64,000 nt of DNA from Acorus gramineus (Eukaryota > Streptophyta > Magnoliopsida > Acorales > Acoraceae). A program made the translations under genes and the position numbers. The notes below the pieces were generated by a model. The model saw nothing but the letters and a program-made list of their open reading frames with translations, searched no databases and was not told the origin of the DNA. Shown here piece by piece: positions 1 to 10,141 of the stretch (position 1 is its first letter; the number at the start of each line of letters is the position of its first letter). The DNA is taken from positions 19,898,895 through 19,962,894 of the forward strand of contig CM060853.1 in the NCBI GenBank assembly GCA_030737835.1. The letters are read 5' to 3'.

Positions 1-1251
1 AATCCGCGTCGAGCGCGTGCAGTATGCATGCATGCAAGTTGGTGTTAGTTAACTTTTGTGATGGATTACTCAAGTTTTTGCAATAATATTTATCAACGCT
101 ATTAATGGCGACTTGAAGAATGCCTAACCCTAGGTACCAGTGTCGACCCTACACTATGGACTTTGCAGGCAAATGCACTTGGCCTAACAATGCGTTATTA
201 TATTGACCCAACGTCGATCATATATGTGGTCCACCAGGTCGGCATGACTTTCAATCATAGATGACCCACACACAGCATACGAAAGCATGCAGTACTACTA
301 ACAAATTAACTTAAAATTTTCTACATCTTCTGCATGTATATATACATTATTAATACAGACATTAATTATTGAGATATCATCTCGAGAGGTAACGACGAGA
401 TCGATGGACATTGTTCATAATTGCTAGTATACGTAGATTGTGATCTCCAATAAATGGCAGCTGGCTCATGTTTCTCCACCACTGTGAATATGGGAGAGCC
501 ACTCATTCAACACAAACTAAAGTTTCGAGAATACTAGTTGTGTAGTTGAGATGTCCTATCCATGACATAGTTTCCATACGTAGACGGCTTTTTTTTTACG
601 ATAACTGGCATGACTTTAATGTATAATAAACATTGTAAATCAGACCACCTGTATATTCAATATGTATAATTTTCCCTTCTAAATTCATTTTTCTTTCATT
701 ATAATACAATGTTATGATATAACTATAAGTGGGGAAATTAAATCATATTTCACGTATCTTCACATTCTTCAGAGGCAGAAAGATCAAATTAAAAGTAATA
801 AAAGTTAAAAGCACCTTGTTGGGATTGTTTTTTGACAACATTAGCGCCAACAATATTAATTATATATGACAGTGTATTATTATAAATTATAGTTTATATA
901 TTATAGATTTTATAATTTGTTTAAAAAGTAGTACATCTGTTTGTTGTAACTGTTGGAAAGCAGAGAATAAGTAGTAGTTAAAGTTTATTAAAATAAACTG
1001 TAAAACAACTTTTTGCTGTTTAATTGTAAAAAATACCATTTTCAAATGTAAAAGTTAAATTTAATTTCTGTTTGATAAAATAAGATGGTATTACTTATAA
1101 AATTAGTTTTACGAAATATTTAAAAGATAAATTAATATAATATATTAAAATTAAATTTAACTACAATAATTTTATAATATTACAACTGGAATATAATTGG
1201 TCATTAATTAGCGTCTAAAATAATTTTTTTATACATAATAGTATAGTCATT
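1..1251. other. AT-rich intergenic DNA, no gene seen
   Basis: No reading frame of note, RNA gene or clear repeat boundary is visible. The first ~600 bases are less AT-rich than the rest and could be the far upstream or downstream flank of a neighbouring gene outside the window. Confidence 0.5.
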
Positions 1252-1736
1252 AAGCATGTCAATCAGACGGATACGGATTGGATATGCTAATATTCATATT
1301 CTAACTTTCGGATTCGGATACGGATATCAATTTTCGGATTCGGATCCCTTCGGATATGGATCGAATACGGATATTTTTTGGATAATTGACATGTTTGAAT
1401 ATTAACATTAATTTGGATAATCAAGTGTTATTTTAGAGAGACATCAAAATTAAAATTGAAATTTTAAGGTTTATTATCTCTTTCATATATCATACATTGA
1501 AAATTTAATAATATTATAATATATTATCATTGTGATTAATTATACAAAATAACAATATGTGTAATATATAATACAAATATATATTTTTATAATATATGTC
1601 GGATACAGATATTTTTCAGATCAGATAGATTGATATCCATATCCGCACTCCGGATCTTCGAATATAAGATATTTTTTATTTTTCAGATACGGATTCGGAT
1701 CGGATTCAGATTTTTTTCGGATAATTGACAAGCTTA
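1252..1736. mobile_element. Small non-autonomous DNA element rich in CGGATACGGAT-like motifs
   Basis: The ends are inverted: AAGCATGTCAAT at the left, and AAGCTTGTCAAT read inward from the right. They are flanked by a near-perfect 9-bp duplication (ATAGTCATT at 1243-1251, ATGGTCATT at 1737-1745), which fits a Mutator-like target duplication. Variants of CGGAT, CGGATTCGGAT and ATCCG are clustered near both ends and face each other, leaving an AT-rich centre. There is no coding capacity. The exact ends may be off by one base and the superfamily is inferred only from duplication length. Confidence 0.5.
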
Positions 1737-2064
1737 ATGGTCATTAGTGAAAAAAGTTAAAGGCATTAATGTCCAAAAGATTTTTTTAAAACAATCTAGC
1801 TATAAGATACAAACTGAAAAACACCATTTGCTGAGTTTAAAGATTCTGACTTTTTAAAGTTATCATTAGTTTAAATAAGTTCTAAAAAGTTTAAACTAAC
1901 ATACAATAACCGCTTATTTTAAACTAAAAACTATTGTTAAAGAGTCATTATTATGATAATTTTGAGTAATTATTATAACAATATTGTATTGTTATTGATT
2001 TCTTAGTTTTTCTATTTTCCTATTATTGTATTTTAAAGTTTCATTTGTATATCTATAAATAGAG

Positions 2065-2158
2065 TTTTTTTTTTTTTTTTTTCTTGGTAAGAATCGAACC
2101 CCTGACCTCTCATTGGAAGAGGGTGTGTCTCGACCACCCCGCTAAGGGGGTCTTCCAC
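2065..2158 (-). mobile_element. tRNA-derived SINE-like retroposon with poly(A) tail
   Basis: On the minus strand an A-box-like TAGCGGGGTGG (2134-2144) lies 44 nt before a B-box GGTTCGATTCT (2090-2100), the spacing of the internal Pol III promoter in tRNA genes. A ~18-nt A tail follows, seen as T's at 2065-2082. Both sides carry AAATAGAG (2057-2064 and 2159-2166), a target-site duplication typical of retroposition. The acceptor stem is not formed, so it is not a working tRNA gene. Confidence 0.65.
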
Positions 2159-2647
2159 AAATAGAGCTTTTAATTCATCTAATATAATAAGTGAAATTTT
2201 CTTTCTTTATTCTAACAATTATAATCTATAACTTATAAGTTTTAACCAGCATATAGTATATACCATACATAATTATGACATGTAGTTATCCAAAACGCAC
2301 ATAATGAAAGATGGGAACCGATCTTTCAATGTTAATTAAGTGTAATAATTAATCTTCTTAGGCAAATCTGTGAAAGGAAGAAACAAACTCAACAAAGACC
2401 ATAATCGTTTACAGTCTAAAAAAAAGGTCTTCATTAGATAATTGTTAATTCGATACAGGGGCTTGCATATACAGACATCAAAATCAGATAACAAATAAAA
2501 AAAAAAACAATGTCATCATATATAAGACCCAATCTACAATGAATCAAATGCTCTTGAGGATGCATAATAAGAAACAATTGATTCATTCACGTAATAGCCT
2601 GCTCTGAACTACAAGTAAGATGATTTCACATTGTGCCACTGATAAGG

Positions 2648-2912
2648 ATCGGATCCAGTCAGGACTGAATCCGGTCATTTCGGTGAGTATCAAACTGGAC
2701 GACGTGAAAATCGAACTGCACAACCAATTGTTGAGTATATATTTCACTCTCTTATTTGATCCAATCAGCTATTGGAGTAAATATGAATTCTTAAGTATTA
2801 TCAATATCTAACAAGAGAGTGAAATATATACCTAACAATTGGTTATGCAGTTTGATTTTCATGTCTTTCAATTTGGTATTGAGAACTGATCGGATCCAGT
2901 CCTGACTCGATC
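2648..2912. repeat. Long imperfect inverted repeat (arms about 105-110 bp)
   Basis: The arm at ~2648-2757 is repeated in reverse complement at ~2810-2912, with a ~50-bp loop. Shared segments include GTCAGGACTG, ATGAAAATC/GTGAAAATC, CAACCAATTGTT and TATATATTTCACTCTCTT. The GRP-2 upstream region, otherwise related, lacks it, so it arrived after the two genes separated. It may be a fold-back element; no target duplication was identified. Confidence 0.7.
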
Positions 2913-3083
2913 CGGTTGGGCTTGTTTCTATTTGCCTGACAAGTAAGACGAATGCAGGATATTTGCCTGACAAGAATAACATGAAGTGAAATACACAACT
3001 GTACAAACAAACACAAAATCTTGGTCACAAAGGATAATTAAAACCTTAATTCTAAGCTGTTCAAAGACTAATTAAAAAGGATG

Positions 3084-3265
3084 AGGTTAGGTAATTCTGC
3101 ACAAAAGAATAGTACTTAGAAAATATGCACACAGAAATAGAGAACAATAGCACAAGTCAATAGTCAATGAAAGAACCATTCATACGAGAAAATACGCCTC
3201 TAATGGCAGCACCCTCCCACTGTTAAACATGGTCGTCTAGAATGAGAGATGAATAGAGTTGGCCA
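3084..3265 (+). promoter_or_regulatory. GRP-1 upstream block shared with GRP-2
   Basis: Ordered motifs GAGGTTAGGTAATTCTGCACA, AAGTCAATAGTCAA, CCATTCA, CTCCCACTG and GTTGGCCAAA recur in the same order before GRP-2 (8788-8960). The block ends about 55 bp before the TATA box. GRP-3 to GRP-13 do not have it, so GRP-1 and GRP-2 form a separate promoter subclass. Function is inferred from conservation only. Confidence 0.55.
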
Positions 3266-3321
3266 AATATTTTATTTCCACTTACATATATTTTATTCTA
3301 ATACAGTTCCATCAGGAACAC

Positions 3322-3329
3322 TATAAATA
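3322..3329 (+). promoter_or_regulatory. TATA box of GRP-1
   Basis: TATAAATA lies 81 bp before the start codon. It is followed by the family-wide TTCTCATCACA motif, about 30 bp downstream, where transcription probably begins. Confidence 0.8.
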
Positions 3330-3402
3330 CTGACCAACATTGAGAGCCATTTCTCATCACAAGCCATATCTTCTTCTTTTCTTTCTCTTAGTATAAGCAA
3401 GC

Positions 3403-3987
3403 ATGAGAAGTTCCAAAGCAGTGAGTGTTGCATTTCTCATTATGCTCCTTGTGGGGGCCTCCTCCGCGGCTAGGACCTTAACGGCCTATGCTAGCGGAGG
3501 CGGCGGTGGTGGAGGTGGGGGTGGAGGAGGAGGTGGTGGCTCCGGGAACGGCTCTGGCTATGGGTCTGGGAGCGGATCTGGCTCCGGTGGTGGTTATGGT
3601 GGAGCCCAAGGTGGTGGCTATGCAAGTGGTGGAGGAGGTGGCGGTGGTGGTGGCGGTGGAGGTGGAGGAGGGTCCGGTGGTGGAAGTGGCTATGGCTCTG
3701 GTTCGGGTTCCGGATATGGAGGTGGGGGAGCACGAGGCCGAGGATCTGCTAGTGGTGGCGGAGGGGGTGGCGGTGGAGGTGGCGGTGGCGGCGGAGGAAA
3801 TGGCGGCTCTGGCTATGGCTCTGGCGGCGGGAGTGGTTATGGGTCTGGAGCTGGTGGAGCCCAAGGTGGAGGTGGAGGAGGCGGCGGCGGCGGCGGCGGT
3901 GGTGGTGGAGGAGAGTCCGGTGGTGGGTCGGGTTATGGATCTGGCTCTGGCTCCGGAAGTGGAAGTGGCGGCGGTGGACGCCGTTAA
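3403..3987 (+). CDS. GRP-1, secreted glycine-rich protein (194 aa)
   Basis: Residues 1-22 form a signal peptide (basic MRSSK, hydrophobic core, SSA before the likely cut at A22|A23). The mature protein starts ARTLTAY and then carries four poly-glycine runs of about 15-16 residues. These are separated by linkers such as GSGNGSGYGSG, GYGGAQGGGYAS and NGGSGYGSGGG. There is no cysteine, and no lysine after the signal peptide. The protein resembles plant class I cell-wall glycine-rich proteins; no RNA-binding or oleosin domain is present. It differs from GRP-3 to -13 in its GAQGGGYAS linkers and its GGGGRR end. One exon; an AATAAA lies at 4015-4020. A wall structural role is inferred from family, not proven. 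Confidence 0.88.
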   Translation: MRSSKAVSVAFLIMLLVGASSAARTLTAYASGGGGGGGGGGGGGGGSGNGSGYGSGSGSGSGGGYGGAQGGGYASGGGGGGGGGGGGGGGSGGGSGYGSGSGSGYGGGGARGRGSASGGGGGGGGGGGGGGGNGGSGYGSGGGSGYGSGAGGAQGGGGGGGGGGGGGGGGESGGGSGYGSGSGSGSGSGGGGRR

Positions 3988-4181
3988 ATTACGCACAATG
4001 TTGACTTTGCTTGGAATAAAAGGATCTCATATTGGAAACTTTCACGATTGCAAGTATGGATTGATAACGTACAATGACCTGTGAGGTGTACTTTTGAACA
4101 CTTAAATAATAATAAAAAATAAAGAGCTTGTGTGTTTTTTCCCTGTTTCATTGAGTTGTTGAGCATAACAGATTAACAGAC

Positions 4182-4725
4182 TTTTTTTTCTTCTTTTTTT
4201 TTTTTGGATAACAAGACTTATTTCATTTTAACTGTATGTACATAAGTCTTCAGTTTAAGAGTGAGCTGAGCTTTACATTAAAAAATAATACTTATAAAAA
4301 GATGAAGTATCCTCTGAATAGTATCATCCATGAGACCTACAGAAACTACAGCGTCCACATCTGATCCATGCGCGCATGTTGGGCAAGCCTTTCTGGTGCA
4401 TGAACATCCTCCGCAGTAACCCATTCAAAGCTCACCGATTCCATACACGATACAAAATATCTTATGTATTCCACCACTTGACAAATCTGGGAAGGTCCCA
4501 AACTAGAACCTTGTAACAGATTAATTAAAGTCAATCAGTCTGATTTAACCACCAAATGTCTAACTCCCACTTCATATGCTGTTTGGAGACCAAATTTAAT
4601 AGCTTCACCCTCCATGACAATTATGCTTGCCCATGGCCAAGCTTTGAATCTAAGTGCCTGCCTTCCCTTTAGATTAACAAGTATAAAACCTGCTCCTGCC
4701 TGTCTCGATTTAATGACTGATAGTG
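4182..4725 (-). mobile_element. 5'-truncated LINE, RNase H remnant
   Basis: Minus-strand translation from about 4715 to 4346 gives an RNase H-like (RVT_3) tail: AGAGFILVNLKG, then EGEAIKFGLQTAYEVG, HLVVKSD, and after one TGA stop LTLINLLQG and FEWVTAEDVHAPERLAQHA. T-rich DNA from 4182 marks the reverse-oriented A tail. TAACAGACT flanks both sides (4174-4182 and 4726-4734), a plausible target duplication. The in-frame stop and lack of a reverse transcriptase make it dead. Confidence 0.6.
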
Positions 4726-4949
4726 TAACAGACTGTTGTCAAAAAAAAAAATCACAACAAACCCGGAGCTTTTTGATGCAGAACGGGTGGCGGACGCGTT
4801 CCAAGAGCGATGAACCCGAAAGGGTCTATTTGGAATTTCCAAATATTTACAGAAAAACCAGCTAGTAGAAATATGGCGCCCCGAACTCGGAATCGCCTGA
4901 AATTTTTCCATTTTACAAAATTTGTAGTCACGCCACAACACGCGCTTAT

Positions 4950-5290
4950 TTTTCCATTTTTCCCATTTTTCGGCCCTCAAAATGGCATTTTTGCTATTTT
5001 TAGTAACATTTTAGATTCTGCATATCTCCTTCATAATAATCCAGATTTGACTGAAATCAAATCCAAAGATCTTCTAAGATCCTCTAGAGTTAGTTATAAC
5101 AAATTTTCGTTTTTGCTATTTTTAGTAACTTTTTAGTATAAAAGGGATATTTGTAATTTAGGGTTGGCAGTTATATAATATATATCTGAGTTTTTATTAT
5201 TCTATTTGAGAATTGTGGTTTGTTGAAGGATCTCAACGCTTATTGGATCTTTGTTTTAATTTTTCACTGCGTTATTTTTATATCATTTTC
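4950..5290 (+). mobile_element. LTR retrotransposon relic (LTR-like)
   Basis: The order of motifs CTATTTTTAGTAA (twice), TATAAAAG, TTGTAATTTAGGGTTG, ATCTCAACGCTTATTGGATC and TTCACTGCGTTA matches, in reverse complement, a segment at 51640-52036 that adjoins a Gypsy-like reading frame. The two are therefore probably LTRs of one family. The TATA-like site at ~5136 would be the LTR promoter. Ends and target duplication were not resolved; DNA from 4750 to 4950 is GC-richer and may be internal element sequence. Confidence 0.5.
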
Positions 5291-8111
5291 TAGTCCTTAT
5301 TTACATGATTTTGCCATTACATCCAAGAGGGACCGAACCCTCTGCTTGATTCATATTTTACTAAGATTTGTTCATATTTAACAGGATCAAACCGAGGATC
5401 TCCAGTTCATAGTTATTTCTGACCATCACACGTAAAAAATGATATGTTACAAAACATTACACGGTAAGTTAAACAGATCCTCATAAAATATGAGTCAAAC
5501 CGAGACTTCAATCCCTTACGAGACGTGCACCTCCCACATCTCATCAAAGATCCAAGTCCATCGAGAGATTGGTCACCCATGAAAACCTGTAGCCCCGGTT
5601 TCCACAGGGAATTAAGTTATTATGAGGTTTCTATTATAAATAAGGATAAAATGATATTTTGTTAGTTTATGTTTTGAATTATTCTCATTGAGAAATATAA
5701 TAATAATGTTTTTGTTGTTTGAATAAAATGTGAATAAAATATTGATAATGATTTATAAAATGTGAAGAAATGATGACAGTTGATGTGATAGTTGATTTAT
5801 ATTTGGGATCCTATTCTCGAACCAAATGTAGGAATATACTCCCGTATGGAACGTGACATTAGGTTATTCACTCCCAATACTATACTGGGATAGATAACAA
5901 TCTAAGCTGAATAAGCAATTTTTGTTTGATTGTCTTTTTTGTTATTTTCATTGGGAAACGTAAAAATGATTTTTTTGTTGTTTGGTTCACCTTGGATAAA
6001 GTGATGATAAATGGTTGATAATGGATGAATAAGAGTTTATGATTTTTTAAATGACAATTATACCCCCTGGGAATAGTGTGAAAGATATATGATTGATTTG
6101 ATAGATGTGACAGTTTTTGGAATCTGTGTGAGTCTGTTAGGTGAGATAAATTTTTTAAAATGACAGAGAATGTTATTTTTATCCATTGACATAAATAAGC
6201 TTTAATAAGCAATTCCAACATTTCCTTAGAATAGTTATCAGACCTTATCCTAGTTTATCCAGACATAACTATCGGGGTTTATTCTATCAAAACAAATAAT
6301 TTTTTTTAGCTATTCTCATCTATTCTTCATTATTCTTGTCTTATGTTCCACGTCATACGAGGAATAGTGTATGATGAAGTCATCACACTTGATTTTCAGA
6401 TAGCTTGGTAGCAGTGATGGGAAACTATTTATGTCTTTCAGATGCTTCACAGCATTCTCACAATCACGCAAGTACTGTTTATTCATTGGCAGCAGGATAT
6501 GGTGTCGGGCCACATGCCAGGCTTGGGTATGACTAAAGTGAATGGGATTTCCTTAAACAAAAAAAATTGTGTGATCTAGGAACAAAGATGACACAAAATA
6601 TTTTAGAATGCACATATAGAGTTATTTGACAAATATAATATAAAGTGAGGTTATTTTCATGAAAATGTTTTTTATTTTTATTTTTATAACTTCCTATATG
6701 ACAATCTCTTATTGGTCAAATATATAGATGCAACAATGTGGATAGGGTCTCAAAAGAAAGTTTTATATTAATTAATTTAAGTATATATGTGTCATATATA
6801 TGATGGTCGAAATTGCAGCTTTGTTGCGATGGGGGATGTTGCATGATTACGTGGTTTTGTCACGAACCTGCTGGTTAGGGTGGATGGTTAGTCCGTAATA
6901 TATACCCCGGCCCCTTTAGGGCCTTATATATAAAAAATTAAAATCGCATTCTTCATCTCATGTTACTCTCATTTCACAATCAATTGGCCATATGAAATTA
7001 AAAAGATGATAATGTGTTAGCATAAAAAGAGTAATTAACTTAATTGGATATGATTGGTTCTTGGTTAAAGTCATTTGCTTTATAATAACTCTCTCGATAT
7101 CATATACCCTGGGTTCACTTTATTTACATGATTTGTGGATGATTGTATGGATTTGGCTGGATTTTTTCAACTAATTAATGTTGGGGTTCTTTTTCATAAA
7201 AACAGAAAAAAGATTAATTTATGATCATATTGTTTCATAAGCATAATTATTGGTACAATTTTAATCACCTGTTTATAGTTCAAAGGACGCTCTAATTACA
7301 TGTTGAAAGTGCAATGCTAAAAGACAATATATGTCATCATTAACATGCACAAGAAAATGTTCAAATAAATTATGTAATCCAATAATAAACTTCACATGCA
7401 TATTGGATGAAGGTTTGAACGGGCCCGCGATAAAGCAAAGCGGACTAACATCCATTATTGATTAGATTACACATCCATCGATCAGTTGCCAACTTGACGT
7501 GCATGCGCATTGTCCATATACATATTTATATATACATTTTTAAGTTCATCCAACTTAAGACACACTCATATATATGCACCATTACATGGAGAGCAAATCA
7601 AGTCTGATAACAATAATTCTAGAAACTAATGTATACCACATTATTAAAACAACATTGGCATCCAAACAAATTAGGGTTTAGAATGGAATGACCCATTAAA
7701 CCATCTTTTTTAGAATTTTATCCATATAAATTTGTTGTTTTTTAAACAATCCCCAGACACTTATTCATGATCAATTCTTCTTCTTCTTTTTTTCCCACTT
7801 GAATTCCCTCCACCCAACTGTTCTACATGGATGGAATTCAAGAGGAATTTGATCTGCTTAAGAAAAACGAGAATTCTTCAACGAAACCGATATAATATGC
7901 TCCCAGATACCATGGATGAATTTTCTGAAATAATTTATTAAACTGATGTATGTGGTTTATTTCATGAATAATATAATACTTAGTACTTGATGCATGTAAT
8001 ACTTGATATTGTTATACATTTATACCTTTCAATAATTTGCAGGCTAAATCTGTAAGAAAATGATATCAAATAGTTAATAATAGTTTACAAATAAATATTG
8101 AATATGTAGTG
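5291..8111. other. Intergenic DNA, no gene seen
   Basis: AT-rich throughout. Two stretches (about 5680-5780 and 5945-6060) resemble each other (TTTTTGTTGTTTG, then GATAATG, AAAATGTGAATAA-like words), suggesting decayed copies of one small element. Short open frames here show no recognisable domain. Confidence 0.45.
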
Positions 8112-8187
8112 ACCATCAAACACAATGCCAAAATATGGTAATCAAAACAACCATCAAACACGATGCCAAAATATGGTAATCAAAACA
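8112..8187. repeat. 38-bp direct tandem repeat, two copies
   Basis: ACCATCAAACAC, ATGCCAAAATATGGTAATC and AAAACA are repeated with a 38-bp period (8112-8149 and 8150-8187) with one clear substitution. Confidence 0.85.
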
Positions 8188-8787
8188 ATGCACGATGTGC
8201 ACTATTCTACATGATCATCATTAATTAATTAGCTGGTAAGAAAAATTAATTATATGCATCACTAATTACTATTTACATTAATTTCTTATCAAGCTATATT
8301 TTGATAACCATAATATGAATAATGCAGTCACATAATATAAATGATTTTTTTTTTGTGTAATATAATAATCTTCATAAGCCAAAGGAAGAATAATTTACAG
8401 CAATAAAGGAAATGAAAAAAAGGAAGTCCTCAACAGATATTGTTAATTCAATACGGGGTGTTTGCACCTACGGAAATCTAATCTGAGAACAAATATACAA
8501 ATCAATGCCAATTATATGACCTCATCTAAGATGAATCAAATATCAGTTTGGATGCATAACATGCCCTGTTTTTCTCTTTTGGGAGTCCCTTAACAAACAT
8601 AGACTATTATTTTATTTTATTTTTGAAAAAGAACGTAGACTATTATAACATGAAGCAAAATAAACGATAGTATAAACGATCACAAATCTTACTCACAAAA
8701 CAACTAGAGTTCGATTTTTTTTTAAAAGAAAACAATGGGTTAGGGTGTTCGATAAAACCTTATAATCTGTCGAAGACTCAAACGATA

Positions 8788-8960
8788 AGGTTAGGTAATT
8801 CTGCACACAGAAACGCACAACATTAGAACAGTAGCAAAAGTCAATAGTCAACGTGAAAAGCCATTCAGATAGGAAGATACGCGCGCCTGTAATGGCCGCA
8901 CTCTCCCACTGATATGGATGGCGTGTAGAACAGGAGATTAATCAAGTTGGCCAAAAAAAA
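8788..8960 (+). promoter_or_regulatory. GRP-2 upstream block, displaced by a transposon
   Basis: This is the counterpart of the GRP-1 block at 3084-3265, with the same motif order (GGTTAGGTAATTCTGCACA, AAGTCAATAGTCAA, GCCATTCA, CTCCCACTG, GTTGGCCAAA). In GRP-1 it ends ~55 bp before TATA; here a 1,042-bp element lies between it and the core promoter. Confidence 0.55.
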
Positions 8961-8990
8961 ATTTCCACCGGTATATAAATCCATATTTTA

Positions 8991-10032
8991 GGGTAATTTG
9001 CACTTTTACCTTATCTAAAATGAATATTCACAGAAATAGCCCCGCCCATTCAATATTTGTAAAAATTAGCCCCGTTGACCCGGTTATCGTTGCCACAGCA
9101 ATGTTGATTTTTTTTTCTTTTTTCTTTTTTATACACGAGACGTGTTATATATAATCCACCTCAACAAGACAGATCATATACAAAACGTTTTTCCCGCTCT
9201 TAGGCGCCGAAACTCGTGAGTTTCGGTGTCGGATTTCTTTATTATCTATAAAATAATTTATTCAACCTAGTGAATATATTTTCTAATCAGTAACAAAAAA
9301 AAAATCATGCAATACACATAAGTATGTCAAACACTGTAACATTCATGCAACACATAAAAAAATATATTTCTTAAGTGGCCTTTGAATTTTTTTTTAAAGT
9401 TTTATATGACAATTAACATAATAAGAAATTTTCAATAAACAAAAAATAAAATATCATAACATTCAACATATCCATAGACAAATATATATATATATATAAC
9501 CAAAATAATTGATAAATAAGTAAATTCAAAAAATTATTTAGGGTTTTGATATATGTTTATCTTTGGATTTAAAGTGGTTGAGAGATGTTGATTGAAATGT
9601 ACAGGGAGTGTGTGGGGAATGATTTTCGGGTAGGGTGGGTGAAAATGGTTGTTTAAGAGAGAAAAAGGGGATGAAAATGGTTTTTTTTTAGGATTTTTCT
9701 TACGGGACGTTCTTTATATATAACGCGCTGTGGAGATGAATTATATAATCCATCTCCTATGAATGAATTAGATATGGAGACGGATTATATATAAACTGTA
9801 TCCAATGTAAAACATGAGTTTCAACGTCTAAGTGCGGGTGAGATGTGTTATATATAACTTATCTCCAAGAGGTGGATTATATACAACGCGTCTCGCGTAC
9901 AAAAAATAAAAAAGGTCAGTGTTAACATGGCAGTGCTGTTTGGGTCAACGACATTAGTTTTTGCAAATATTGGATAGACGGAGCTATTTTTATAAATATT
10001 CATTTTAAAGGGGTTAAAAGTACAAATTGCCC
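8991..10032. mobile_element. Non-autonomous Mutator-like element with long TIRs
   Basis: The left end GGGTAATTTGCACTTTTACC and the right end, read inward, GGGCAATTTGTACTTTTAAC begin imperfect inverted repeats of about 200-250 bp. Target duplication: CATATTTTA (8982-8990) and TATATTTTA (10033-10041), 8 of 9 bases the same, the length expected for Mutator-like elements. The interior has no transposase frame but repeats GAGACG...TATATAATCCA-type words in both orientations. It ends about 36 bp before the TATA-like site of GRP-2, inside its promoter. Confidence 0.8.
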
Positions 10033-10067
10033 TATATTTTATTGTAATAAAATTTCATCCGAATCAC

Positions 10068-10075
10068 TGTAAATA
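10068..10075 (+). promoter_or_regulatory. Variant TATA box of GRP-2
   Basis: The family motif CACTATAAATAC is CACTGTAAATAC here, so TATAAATA has become TGTAAATA, 74 bp before the start codon. The downstream TTCTCATCACAAAC initiation motif is kept. Confidence 0.7.
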
Positions 10076-10141
10076 CCCACCCACATCGAGAGCCACTTCT
10101 CATCACAAACCCTGTCTTCTTTTCTTTCTCTTCAAATTAGC

